Assembly: GCF_051401765.1 (NCBI RefSeq)
Contig: NW_027480449.1
Coordinates: 1,054,001-1,118,000, forward strand
Source: Calliopsis andreniformis
Taxonomy: Eukaryota > Arthropoda > Insecta > Hymenoptera > Andrenidae
DNA: 64,000 nucleotides
Reading direction: 5' to 3'
Shown here: positions 47,127 through 58,285 of the stretch, piece after piece
Layout of the letters: every line of letters starts with the position of its first letter
Position numbering within the stretch: position 1 is the stretch's first letter
Program-made: the position numbers and the translations under genes
Notes under the pieces: model-generated
Told to the model about the DNA's origin: nothing
Seen by the model: only the letters and a program-made list of their open reading frames with translations
Database searches by the model: none

Positions 47127-48158
47127 AGGAGCAGCGCCAGAGTCAGGAGCAGTGTCAGGACCAGTGTGAGTTACAGGAGCAGTGTCAGGACAAGTGTCCG
47201 TGCCAGGAGCTGTGTCAGGAGCAGTGTCAGCGTTAGGAGGAGTGTCAGGAGCAATGTCAGGAGCTGTGTCAGTGTCAGGAGCTGTTTCCGGAGCATTGTC
47301 AGGATCTGCAGCAGTGTCTGTGTCAGGAGCCGTGTCAGGATCAGTGTCAGAGTCAGGAGCAGTGTCAGGAGCAGCGTCAGGAGCAGTGGCAGTGTCAGGA
47401 GCAGTGTCAGGAGGAGTGTATGTGCCAGTGTCTGAAGCAGTGTCCGGAGCAGTGTAAGGAACAGTGACAGTGTCGGTGTCAGCAGCAATGTCAGTGTCAG
47501 GAGCTGTGTCAGGAGCAGTGTCAGTGTCAGGAGCAGTGTCTGGAACAGTGTCAGGAGCAGTGTCAGTATCAGGATCAGTGTAAGTGTCAGGAGCAGTGTC
47601 AGGAGCAGTGTCAGTGCCAGGAGCAGTGTCAGGATCAGTGTAAGTGTCAGGAGCAATGTCAGGAGCAGTGTAAGGAGCTGTGTCAGTGTCAGGAGCAGTG
47701 TCAGGGACATTGTCAGTATCAGCAACAGTGTCAGTGTCAGGAGCAGTGTCAGTGTCAGGAGCTGTGTCAGTATCAGGAGCAGTGTCAGGAGGAGTGTCTG
47801 GAGCAGTGTCAGGAGCAGTGACAGTATCAGGATCAGTGTAAGTGTCAGGAGCAGTGTCAGGAACAGTGTCAGTGCCAGGAGCAGTGTCAGTCCAGTGTAA
47901 GTGTCAGGAGCAGTGTCAGGAGCAGTGTCAGTGTCAGGAGCAGTGTCAGTGTCAGGAGCAGTGTCAGGAGCATTCTCAAGAACAGCAGCAGTGTCAGTGT
48001 CAGCAGCAGTGTCAGGAGCAGTGTCAGAGTCAGGAGCAATGTCAGGAGCAGTGTCAGGATCAGCAGCAGTGTCTGTGTCAGGAGCAGTGTCAGGAGCAGT
48101 GTCAGTGTCAGGAGCAGTGTCAGGAGCAGCGTCAGGAGCAGTGTCAGGACCAGTGCCA
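47127..48158 (+). repeat. Higher-order block E, copy 2
   Basis: Direct duplicate of 43,347-44,360 with an 18-base gain near 47,945 and a private change GAGTTACAGG near 47,170. The GTCCA one-base-short unit is at 47,890. Confidence 0.87.
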
Positions 48159-48468
48159 GTGTCAGGATCAGCGTCAGTGTGAGCAGCAGTGTCAGGAACA
48201 CTGGCAGGAGCGGTGTCTATGTCAGGAGCATTGTCAGTATCAGCAGAAGTGTCTGTGACAGGAGCAGTGTCAGGAGCAGGGTCAGTGTCAGGAGCAGCGT
48301 CAGGAGCAGTGTCAGGGGCAGTGGCAGTGTCTGGAGCAGTGTCAGGAGCAGTGTCAGGGGCAGTGGCAGTGTATGGAGCAGTGTCAGGAGCAGTGTAAGG
48401 AGCAGTGTCTGTAGCAGTGCCAGGAGCAGTGTCAGTGCCAGGAGCAGTGTCAGGAGCAGTGTCTGGAG
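48159..48468 (+). repeat. Extra segment present only between E and F of the second pair
   Basis: The change of offset from 3,798 to 4,116 shows that this pair holds 318 bases (53 hexamers) absent from the first pair. The segment carries CAGGAACACTGG at 48,192 and GTGTATGGAGCAG near 48,370. It resembles block C at 22.86-23.08 kb and the segment at 58.3-58.6 kb. It is either a hexamer-register deletion in the first pair or an insertion here. Confidence 0.8.
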
Positions 48469-49990
48469 CAGTGCCAGGAGCAGTGTCAGTGCCAGGAGCA
48501 GTGTCAGGAGAAGTGTCAGTGTCAGGAGCTGTGTCTGGAGCATTCTCAGGATCAGCAGTAGTGTCAGTGTCTGGAGCAGTGTCAGGAACGGTGTCAGTGT
48601 CAGGAGCAGTGTCAGGAGCAGTGTCAGTGTCAGGAGTAGTGTCAGGAGCAGAGTCAGTGACAGTGTATGGAGCGGTGTCAGGAGCAGTGTCAGTGTCAGG
48701 ATCAGTGTCAGTGTCAGGAGCTCTGTCAGGAGCAGTGTCAGTGTCAGGAGCATTGTCAGTATCAGCAGAAGTGTCTGTGACAGGAGCAGTGTAAGGAGCA
48801 GGGTCAGTGTCAGGAGCAGCGTCAGGAGCAGTGTCAGCGGCAGTGGCAGTGTCTGGAGCAGTGTCAGGAGCAGTGTCAGGGGCAGTGGCAGTGTATGGAG
48901 CAGTGTCAGGAGCAGTGTCAGGAGCAGTGACTGTAGCAGTGTCAGGAGCAGTATCAGCAGCAGTGTCAGTGTCAGGAGCTGTGTCAGGAGCAGTGTCAGT
49001 GTCAGGAGCAGTGTCTGGAGCAGTGTCAGGAGCAGGGTCAGTCTCAGGAGCAGCGTCAGGAGCAGTGTCAGGGGCAGTGGCAGTGTCTGGAGCAGCGTCA
49101 GGAGCAGTGTCAGGAGCAGTGTCTGTAGCAGTGCCAGGAGCAGTGTCAGTGCCAGGAGCAGTGTCAGGAGCAGTGTCAGTGTCAGGAGCTGTGTCTGGAG
49201 CATTCTCAGGATCAGCAGTAGTGTCAGTGTCTGGAGCAGTGTCAGGAGCGGTGTCAGTGTCAGGAGCGGTGTCAGTGTCAGGAGCAGTGTCAGGAGCAGT
49301 GTCAGTGTCAGGAGCAGTCTAAGGAGCAGTGTCAGTGACAGATCCAGTGTGAGGCGCAGCGCCAGAGTCAGGAGCAGTGTCAGGACCAGTGTGAGTTTCA
49401 GGAGCAGTGTCAGGACCAGTGTCCGTGCCAGGAGCTGTGTCTGGAGCTGTGGCAGTGCCAGCAGCAGTGTCAGTGTCATTGTCAGAGTCAGGAGCAGTGT
49501 CAGGAGCAGTATCAGCAGCAGTGTCAGCGTTAGGAGCAGTGTCAGGAGCAGTGTCAGCGTTAGGAGGAGTGTCAGGAGCAATGTCAGGAACTGTGTCAGT
49601 GTCAGGAGCTGTTTCCGAAGCATTGTCAGGATCTGCAGCAGTGTCTGTGTCAGGAGCCGTGTCAGAAGCGGTGTCAGAGTCAGGAGCAGTGTCAGGGGCA
49701 GTGTCAGGAGCAGTGTCAGTGTCAGGAGCAGTGTCAGTAGCAGTGAGAGTGTCAGTATCAGGAGCAGCGTCAGTTTCAGGAGCAGTTTCAGAAGCAGTGT
49801 CAGGAGCATTGTCAGTATCAGCAGAAGTGTCTGTGACAGGAGCAGTGTCAGGAGCAGGGTCAGTGTCAGGAGGAGCGTCAGGAGTAGTGTCAGGGGCAGT
49901 GGCAGTGTCTGGAGCAGTGTCAGGAGCAGTGTCAGGAGCAGTGTCTGTAGCAGTGCCAGGAGCAGTGTCAGAGCCAGGAGCAGTGTCAGG
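48469..49990 (+). repeat. Higher-order block F, copy 2
   Basis: Direct duplicate of 44,353-45,874 at offset 4,116. It differs at scattered sites, for example GTAAGGAGCAGGG near 48,790 for GTCAGGAGCAGGG. The neighbouring stretch from about 48,120 to 48,585 also matches about 58,280-58,746 at offset 10,161. Confidence 0.88.
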
Positions 49991-50661
49991 AGCAGTGTCA
50001 GCGTTAGGAGGAGTGTCAGGAGCAATGTCAGGAGCTGTGTCAGTGTCAGGATCTGTTTCCGGAGCATTGTCAGGATCTGCAGCAGTGTCTGTGTCAGGAG
50101 CCGTGTCAGGAGCAGTGTCAGAGTCAGGAGCAGTGTCCGGAGCAGCGTCAGGAGCAGTGTCAGTATCTGGAGCAGTGTCAGGAGGAGTGTATGTGCCAGT
50201 GTCAGAAGCAGTGTCCGGAGAAGTGTAAGGAACAGTGACAGTGTCAGTGTCAGGAGCAGTGTCCGTGTCAGGAGCTGTGTCAGGAGCAGTGTCAGTGTCA
50301 GGAGCAGTGTCTGGAGCAATGTCAGGAGCAGTGTCAGTATCCGGATCAGTGTATGTGTCACGAGCAGTGTCAGGAGCAGTGTCAGTGCCAGGAGCAGTGT
50401 CAGTCCAGTGTAAGTGTCAGGAGCAGTGTCAGGAGCAGTGTCAGTGTTAGGAGCAGTGTCAGGAGCATTCTCAAGAACAGCAGCAGTGTCAGTGTCAGCA
50501 GCAGTGTCAGGAGCAGTGTCAGAGTCAGGAGCAATGTCAGGAGCAGTGTCAGGAGCTGTGTCAGTGTCAGGAGCAGTGTCAGGGACATTGTCAGGAACAG
50601 CAGCAGTGTCTGTGTCAGGAGCAGTGTCAGGAGCAGTGTCAGTGTTAGGAGCAGTGTCAGG
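49983..50661 (+). repeat. Higher-order block G, copy 1
   Basis: Direct duplicate of 57,607-58,285 at constant offset 7,624. Landmarks are GGATCTGTTTCCGG, GTATCTGGAGCAG, ATGTGTCACGAGC and the GTCCA one-base-short unit at 50,403. It ends just before GAGCATTCTC, where the other copy reads GGGCAGCGTC. Confidence 0.86.
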
Positions 50662-51274
50662 AGCATTCTCAAGACCAGCAGCAGTGTCAGTGTCAGCAGC
50701 AGTGTACCAGGAGCAGTGTCAGCGTCAGGAGCAATGTCAGGAGCAGTGTCAGGAGCAGTGTCAGTGTCAGGAGCAGTGTCAGGTACATTGTCAGGATCAG
50801 CAGCAGTGTCTGTGTCAGGAGCAGTGTCAGTGTCTGCAGCAATGTCACGAGCAGTGTCAGTAGCAGTCTCAGTGTCAGTAGCAGTGTCAGGAGCAGTGTC
50901 AGTGTCAGGAGCAGTGCCAGTATCAGTATCAGGAGCATTGTCAGTGTCAGGAGCAGTGTCAGGAGCAGTGTCAGGAGCATTGTCTGTACCAGCAGCAGTG
51001 CCTGTATCTGGAGCAGTGCCAGGAGCAGTGTCAGGAGGAGTGTCAGTGTCAGGAGCAGTGTCGGGAGCAGTGTCAGGAGCAGTGGCAGTGTCAGGAGAAG
51101 TGTCAGTGGCTGTGAGAGTGTCAGTATCAGGATCAGTGTCAGTTTCAGCAGCAGTTTCAGAAGCAGTGTCAGGAGCATTGTCAGTGTCAGCAGCAGTGTC
51201 AGAGTCAGGAGCAGTGTCCGGAGCAGCGTCAGGAGCAGTGTCAGTATCTGGAGCAGTGTCAGGAGGAGTGTATG
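50662..51274 (+). repeat. Mosaic segment with block A-like units
   Basis: Contains GTGTACCAGGAGC near 50,703, where two bases are out of register (a twin lies at 59,096). Units like 14.2-14.6 kb follow, with GTGTCTGCAGCAATGTC, GTAGCAGTCTCAG and GTGGCTGTGAGAGTG, and then a join at about 51,195 to G-like units with GTCCGGAGCAGCG. No gene signal is visible. Confidence 0.75.
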
Positions 51275-52613
51275 TGCCAGTGTCTGAAGCAGTGTCCGGA
51301 GCAGTGTAAGGAACAGTGACAGTGTCAGTGTCAGGAGCAGTGTCAGTGTCAGGAGCAGTGTCAGTGTCAGGAGCTGTGTCAGGAGCAGTGTCAGTGTCAG
51401 GAGCAGTGTCTGGAGCAGTGTCAGGAGCAGTGTCAGTATTAGGATCAGTGTAAGTGTCAGGAGCAGTGTCAGTGTCAGGAGCAGTGTCAGGAGCATTCTC
51501 AAGATCAGCTGCAGTGTCAGTGTCAGCTGCGGTGTCAGGAGCAGTGTCAGTGTCAGGAGCAATGTCAGGAGCAGTGTCAGGAGCAGTGTCAGTGTCAGGA
51601 GCAGTGTCAGGGACATTGTCAGGATCAGCAGCAGTGTCTGTGTCAGGAGCAGTGTCAGAAGCAGTGTCAGTGTCAGGAGCAGTGTCAGGAGCAGCGTCAG
51701 GAGCAGTGTCAGGACCAGTGCCATGTCAGGATCAGTGTCAGTGTGAGCAGCAGTGTCAGGAACACTGGCAGGAGCGGTGTCTATGTCAGGAGCATTGTCA
51801 GTATCAGCAGAAGTGTCTGTGACAGGAGCAGTGTCAGGAGCAGGGTCAGTGTCAGGAGCAGCGTCAGGAGCAGTGTCAGGGGCAGTGGCAGTGTCTGGAG
51901 CAGTGTCAGGAGCAGTGTCAGGGGCAGTGGCAGTGTATGGAGCAGTGTCAGGAGCAGTGTCAGGACCAGTGCCAGTGTCAGGATCAGCGTCAGAGTGAGC
52001 AGCAGTGTCAGGAACACTGGCAGGAGCAATGTCTATGTCAGGAGCTGTGTCAGGAGCAGTGTCAGTGTCAGGAGCTGTGTCAGGCGGAGTGTAAGGGCCA
52101 GTGTCTGAAGCAGTGTCCGGAGCAGTGTAAGGAACAGTGACAGTGTCAGTGTCAGGAGCAGTGTCAGTGTCAGGAGCAGTGTCAGTGTCAGGAGCTGTGT
52201 CAGGAGCAGTGTCAGTGTCAGGAGCAGTGTCTGGAGCAGTGTCAGGAGCAGTGTCAGTATTAGGATCAGTGTAAGTGTCAGGAGCAGTGTCAGTGTCAGG
52301 AGCAGTGTCAGGAGCATTCTCAAGATCAGCTGCAGTGTCAGTGTCAGCTGCGGTGTCAGGAGCAGTGTCAGTGTCAGGAGCAATGTCAGGAGCAGTGTCA
52401 GGAGCAGTGTCAGTGTCAGGAGCAGTGTCAGGGACATTGTCAGGATCAGCAGCAGTGTCTGTGTCAGGAGCAGTGTCAGAAGCAGTGTCAGTGTCAGGAG
52501 CAGTGTCAGGAGCAGCGTCAGGAGCAGTGTCAGGACCAGTGCCATGTCAGGATCAGTGTCAGTGTGAGCAGCAGTGTCAGGAACACTGGCAGGTGCAGTG
52601 TCTATGTCAGGAG
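51275..52613 (+). repeat. Block H: direct duplication at 821-bp offset
   Basis: About 51,275-51,792 recurs at 52,096-52,613. Both copies carry the same rare one-base deletion, GTGCCATGTCAGG, at about 51,719 and 52,540, and the same GATCAGCTGCAG and GCTGCGGTGTC variants. The 300 bases between them (51,793-52,095) match block C at 22.9-23.2 kb. The second copy ends with GGTGCAGTGTCTATG where the first has GGAGCGGTGTCTATG. Confidence 0.85.
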
Positions 52614-53640
52614 CTGTGTCAGGAGCAGTGTCAGTGGCTGCAGCAATGTCACGAGCAGTGTCGGGAGCAGTCTCAGTATCAGTAGCAGCGTCAGGAGCAG
52701 TGTCAGTGTCATGAGCAGTGCCAGTGTCAGTGCCAGGAGCAGTGTCAGTGTCAGGAGCAGTGTATGGAGCAGTGTCTCTGTCAGGAGCTGTGTCAGGAGC
52801 ATTGTCAGTATCAGAAGCAGTGTCTGTGTCAGGAGCAGTGTCAGGAGCAGCGTCAGTGTTAGGAGCAGTTTGAGCAGCAGTGTCAGTGACAGGAGCAGCG
52901 TCTGGTGCCGTGTCAGGAGCAGTGACAGTGTCAGCAGTAGTGCTAGGAACAGTGTCAGGAACAATGTCAGGAGCATTGTCCGTGTCAAGAGTTGTGTCAG
53001 TAGCAGTGTCAGTAGTACTGTCGGTGGCTGTAGCAGTGTAAGGAGCAGTGACAGTGTCATGAGCAGTGCCAGTGTCAGTGCCAAGAGCAGTGTCCGTGTC
53101 ACGAGCAGTGTCTGTATCAGGAGCAGTGCAAGTGTCAGGAGCAGTGTCAGGAGCAGTGTCAGGAGCTTTCTTAGGATCAGCAGCAGTGTCAGTGTCAGCA
53201 GCAGTGTCACGAGAGGTGTCATCGTCAGGAGCAATGTCTGGAGCAGTGTCAGGATCAGTGTCGGTGTCAGGAGCAGTGTCAGGAGCATTGTCAGGATCAA
53301 CAGAAGTGTCTGTGTCAGGAGCAGTGTCAGGAGCAGTGTCAGTGTCAGGAGCATCGTCAGGAGCAGCGTCAGGAGCGGTGTCAGGACCAGTGCCAGTGTC
53401 AGGATCAGTGTCAGTGTGAGCAGCAGTGTCAGGAACACTTGCAGGAGCAGCGTCAGTGTAAGGAGCAGTGTCAACAGCAGTGTCAGGAGCAGTGTCAGGA
53501 CCAGTTCCAGTGTCAGGAGCAGTGTCAGTGTGAGCAGCAGTGCCAGGAACAGTGGCAGGAGCAGTGTCTCTGACACGAGCTGTGTCAGGAGCAGTGTCAG
53601 TGTGATTAGCAGTGTCAGGAGCAGTGTCAGTGTCATGAGC
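52614..53640 (+). repeat. Diverged repeat type K, copy 3
   Basis: After a short segment with GTGGCTGCAGCAATG and GTATGGAGCAGTGTCTC, this follows the type K order of 28.64-29.56 kb, including GTAGTACTGTCGG near 53,015 and TGACACGAGC at 53,571. It differs from the two block D copies at several sites: GGAACAATG for GGAATAATG, GCTTTCTTAGG for GCTTTCTCAGG, and GTCATCGTCAGG. It therefore separated earlier than those two did. Confidence 0.8.
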
Positions 53641-54520
53641 AGTGCCAGTGTCAGTATCAGGAGCAGTGTCAGTGTCAGTGTCAGTAGCAGTGTCTGGAAG
53701 AGTGAAAGTGTCTGTAGCACGAGCAGTATCAGTGTCAGGAGCAATGTCAGGAGCAGTGTCAGTGTCAGGAGCAGTGCCAGGAGCATTGTGAGGATCAGCA
53801 GCAGTGTCTGTAACAGGAGCAGTGCCAGAAGCAGTGAGAGTGTAAGTATCAGGAGCATTGTCAGTATCAGCAGCAGTGCCTGTGCCAGGACCAGTGCCAG
53901 GAGCGGTGTCAGTGTGAGGAGCTCTGTGAGAAGCAGTGTCTGTCTCAGAAGCAGTGTCAGGAGCAGTGTCAGTGTCAGCAGCAGTGTCAGCAGCAGTATC
54001 AGGAGCAGTTTCAGTGTCAGGAGCTGTGTCAGGAGCAGTGTCAGTGTCAGGAGCAGTCTCTGGAACAGTGTCAGGAGCAGTGTCAGGAGCATTCTCAAGG
54101 CCAGCAGCAGTGTCAGTGTCAGCAGCAGTGTCAGGAGCATTGTCAGCGTCAGGAGCAACGTCAGGAGCAGTGTCAGGAGCAGTGTCAGTGTCAGGAGCAG
54201 TGTCAGGGACATTGTCAGGATCAGCAGCAGTGTCTGTGTCATGAGCAGTGCCAGTGTCAGTATCAGGAGCAGTGTCAGTACAGTGTCAGTAGCAGTGTCT
54301 GGAGCTGTGAAAGTGTCTGTAGCACGAGCAGTGTCAGTGTCAGGAGCAATGTCAGGAGCAGTGTCAGTGTCAGGAGCAGTGCCAGGAGCATTGTGAGGAT
54401 CAGCAGCAGTGTCTGTGACAGGAGCAGTGCCAGTAGCAGTGAGAGTGTAAGTATCAGGAGCATTGTCAGTATCAGCAGCAGTGCCTGTGCCAGGACCAGT
54501 GCCAGGAGCGGTGTCAGTGT
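53186..54520 (+). repeat. Higher-order block M, copy 1
   Basis: Direct duplicate of 60,535-61,869 at constant offset 7,349, covering the right half of type K and the following 0.9 kb. Shared markers are GTCTGGAAGAGTG, CACGAGCAGTATC and GTACA at 54,278. Small differences include GTCATCGTC here against GTCAGCGTC there, and GAGCTGTGAAAG here against GAGCAGTGAAAG there. Confidence 0.86.
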
Positions 54521-57500
54521 CAGGAGCTGTGTCAGGAGCAGTGTCAGTGTCAGGAGCAGTCTCTGGAACAGTGTCAGGAGCAGTGTCAGGAGCATTCTCA
54601 AGGTCAGCAGCAGTGTCAGTGTCAGCAGCAGTGTCAGGAGCAGTGTCAGCGTCAGCAGCAGCGTCAGGAGCAGTGTGAGGAGCAGTGTCAGTGTCAGGAG
54701 CAGTGTCAGGGACATTGTCAGGATCAGCAGCAGTGACTGTGTCAGGAGTTGTGTCAGGAGCAGTGTCAGTGTCAGGAGCAGTGTCAGTAGCAGTGAGAGT
54801 GTCAGTATCAGGAGCATTGTCAGTGTCAGGAGCAGTGTCAGGAGCAGTGTCAGGAGCATTGTCTGTATCAGCAGCAGTGATTGTGTCTGGAGCAGTGCCA
54901 GGAGCAGTGTCAGGAGGAGTGTCAGTGTCAGGAGCAGTGTCAGGAGCAGTGTCAGGAGCAGTGGCAGTGTCAGGAGGAGTGTCAGTAGCTGTGAGAGTGT
55001 CAGTATCAGGATCAGTGTCAGCTTCAGCAGCAGTTTCAGAAGCAGTCTCAGGAGCATTGTCAGTGTCAGCAGAAGTGTCTGTGTCAGGAGCAGTGTCAGG
55101 AGCAGTGTCAGTGTCAGTAGCTGTGTGAGGAGCAGCGTCAGTGTCAGTAGCAGTGTCAGGAGCAGTGTCAGTGTCAGGCGCAGTGCTAGTGTCAGTATCA
55201 GGAGCAGTGTCAGTGTCAGGAGTAGTGTCAGGAGCAGTGTTAGGAGCATTGTCAGCATCAGCAGCAGTGACTGTGTCAGGAGTTGTGTCAGGAGCAGTGT
55301 CAGTGTCAGGAGCAGTGTCAGTAGCAGTGAGAGTGTCAGTATCAGGAGCAGTGTCAGTTTCAGGAGCAGTTTCAGAAGCAGTGTCAGGAGCATTGTCAGT
55401 ATCAGCAGAAGTGTCTGTGACAGGAGCAGTGTTAGGAGCAGTGTCAGTGTCAGGAGCAGCGTCAGGAGCAGTGTCAGGGGCAGTGGCAGTGTCTGGAGCA
55501 GTGTCAGGAGCAGTGTCAGGAGCAGTGTATGTAGCAGTGCCAGGAGCAGTGTCAGGAGCAGTGTCAGTGTCAGGAGCTGTGTCTGGAGCATTCTCAGGAT
55601 CAGCAGTAGTGTCAGTGTCTGGACCAGTGTCAGGAGCAGTGTCAGGACCAGTGTCTTTGCCAGGAGCTGTGTCAGGAGCTGTGGCCGTGCCAGCAGCAGT
55701 ATCAGTGTCATTGTCAGAGTCAGGAGCAGTGTCAGGAGCAGTATCAGCAGCAGTGTCAGAGTCAGGAGCTGTGTCAGGAGCAGTGTCAGTTTCAGGAGCA
55801 GTTTCAGAAGCAGTGTCAGGAGCATTGTCAGTATCAGCAGAAGTGTCTGTGACAGGAGCAGTGTCAGGAGCAGGGTCAGTGTCAGGAGCAGCGTCAGGAG
55901 CAGTGTCAGGGGCAGTGGCAGTGTCTGGAGCAGTGTGAGGAGCAGTGTCAGGGGCAGTGGCAGTGTATGGAGCAGTGTCAGGAGCAGTGTCAGGAGCAGT
56001 GACTGTAGCAGTGCCAGGAGCAGTGTCAGTGCCAGGAGCAGTGTCAGGAGCAGTGTCAGTGTCAGGAGCTGTGTCTGGACCATTCTCAGGATCAGCAGTA
56101 GTGTCAGTGTCTGGAGCAGTGTCAGGAGCAGCGTCAGTGTCAGGAGCAGTGTCAGGAGCAGTGTCAGTGTCAGGAGCAGTCTCAGGAGCAGTGCCAGTGC
56201 CAGATCCAGTGTGAGGAGCAGCGCCAGAGTCAGGAGCAGTGTCAGGACCAGTGTGAGTTTCAGGAGCAGTGTCAGGTCCAGCGTCCGTGCCAGGAGCTGT
56301 GTCAGGAGCTGTTCCAGTGCCAGCAGCAGTGTCCGTGTCATTGTCAGAGTCAGGAGCAGTGTCAGGAGCAGTATCAGCAGCAGTGTCAGCGTCAGGAGCT
56401 GTGTCAGGAGCAGTGTCAGCGTTAGGTGGAGTGTCAGGAGCAATGTCAGGAGCTGTGTCAGTGTCAGGAGCTGTTTCCGGAGCATTGTCAGGATCTGCAG
56501 CAGTGTCTGTGTCAGGAGCCGTGTCAGGAGCAGTGTCCGAGTCAGGAGCAGTGTCAGGAGCAGCGTCAGGAGCAGTGTCAGTATCAGGAGCAGTGTCAGG
56601 AGGAGTGTATGTGCCAGTGTCTGAAGCAGTGTCCGGAGAAGTGTAAGGAACAGTGACAGTGTCAGTGTCAGGAGCAGTGCCAGTGTCAGGAGCTGTGTCA
56701 GGAGCAGTGTCAGTGTCAGGAGCAGTGTCAGTATCAGCAGCAGTGTCTGTGTCAGGAGCAGTGTCAGGAGCAGTGTCAGTGTCAGGAGCAGTGTCCGCTT
56801 CACGAGTAGTGTGAGGCGCAGTCTGAGTGACAGGAGCAGTGTCACGAGCAGCGTCAGTGTCTGGAGCAGTGTCAGGAGCAGTGTCAGGAGCAGGGACTGT
56901 GTCAGGAGCAGTTTCAGTGTCTGCAGCAGTGTGAGGAGCAGTGTCAGTGTCAGTGTCCGTGTCATTGTCAGTGTCAGGAGCAGTGTCAGTGTCAGGAGCA
57001 GTGTCTGGAGCAGTGTCAGGAGCAGTGTCAGTACCAACAGCAGTGTCTGTGTCAGGAGCAGCATCAGGAGCAGTGTCAGGGGCAGTGGCAGTGTCTGGAG
57101 CAGTGTCAGGAGCAGTGTCAGGGGCAGTGGCAGTGTATGGAGCAGTGTCAGGACCAGTGTGAGTTTCAGGAGCAGTGTCAGGACCAGTGTCTTTGCCAGG
57201 AGCTGTGTCAGGAGCTGTGGCAGTGCCAGCAGCAGTATCAGTGTCATTGTCAGAGTCAGGAGCAGTGTCAGGAGCAGTATCAGCAGCAGTGTCAGAGTCA
57301 GGAGCTGTGTCAGGAACAGTGTCAGTTTCAGGAGCAGTTTCAGAAGCAGTGTCAGGAGCATTGTCAGTATCAGCAGAAGTGTCTGTGACAGGAGCAGTGT
57401 CAGGAGCAGGGTCAGTGTCAGGAGCAGCGTCAGGAGCAGTGTCAGGGGCAGTGGCAGTGTCTGGAGCAGTGTCAGGAGCAGTGTCAGGGGCAGTGGCAGT

Positions 57501-57606
57501 GTCTGGAGCAGTGTCAGTAGCAGTGAGAGTGTCAGTATCAGGAGCAGTTTCAGAAGCAGTGTCAGGAGCATTGTCAGTATCAGCAGAAGTGTCTGTGACA
57601 GGAGCT
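54521..57606 (+). repeat. Mosaic of block A-like and F-like units
   Basis: About 54,950-55,620 parallels 62,490-63,140 (offset near 7,547), and 55,945-56,135 parallels 63,615-63,805 (offset 7,670). About 57,150-57,490 parallels 63,280-63,620 (offset 6,130). Landmarks are GTGATTGTGTCTGG near 54,876, GTTTCCGGAGC near 56,474, a private GGAGCAGGGACTGTG near 56,890 and GTACCAACAGCAG near 57,030. The longest open frame of the window overlaps this region on the minus strand, but I judge it a by-product of the repeat. Confidence 0.75.
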
Positions 57607-58285
57607 GTGTCAGGAGCAGTGTCAGCGTTAGGAGGAGTGTCAGGAGCAATGTCAGGAGCTGTGTCAGTGTCAGGATCTGTTTCCGGAGCATTGTCAGGAT
57701 CTGCAGCAGTGTCTGTGTCAGGAGCCGTGTCAGGAGCAGTGTCAGAGTCAGGAGCAGTGTCCGGAGCAGCGTCAGGAGCAGTGTCAGTATCTGGAGCAGT
57801 GTCAGGAGGAGTTTATGTGCCAGTGTCTGAAGCAGTGTCCGGAGAAGTGTAAGGAACAGTGACAGTGTCAGTGTCAGGAGCAGTGTCAGTGTCAGGAGCT
57901 GTGTCAGGAGCAGTGTCAGTGTCAGGAGCAGTGTCTGGAGCAATGTCAGGTGCAGTGTCAGTATCAGGATCAGTGTATGTGTCACGAGCAGTGTCAGGAG
58001 CAGTGTCAGTGCCAGGAGCAGTGTCAGTCCAGTGTAAGTGTCAGGAGCAGTGTCAGGAGCAGTGTCAGTGTTAGGAGCAGTGTCAGGAGCATTCTCAAGA
58101 ACAGCAGCAGTGTCAGTGTCAGCAGCAGTGTCAGGAGCAGTGTCAGAGTCAGGAGCAATGTCAGGAGCAGTGTCAGGAGCTGTGTCAGTGTCAGGAGCAG
58201 TGTCAGGGACATTGTCAGGAACAGCAGCAGTGTCTGTGTCAGGAGCAGTGTCAGGAGCAGTGTCAGTGTCAGGAGCAGTGTCAGG
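57607..58285 (+). repeat. Higher-order block G, copy 2
   Basis: Direct duplicate of 49,983-50,661 at offset 7,624. It has private changes such as GGAGTTTATGTGCC near 57,807 (GGAGTGTATGTGCC in the other copy) and GGTGCAGTGTC near 57,950. The GTCCA unit is at 58,027. Confidence 0.86.

Noticed and set aside
54275..57985. Longest open frame, minus strand, 1,236 codons of Leu/Thr-rich (LLTL)n sequence
   Set aside because: It is the reverse-strand reading of the hexamer consensus in a frame that single substitutions rarely stop. It has no domain, no plausible composition for a soluble or membrane protein, and no conserved boundaries among copies of the same units.
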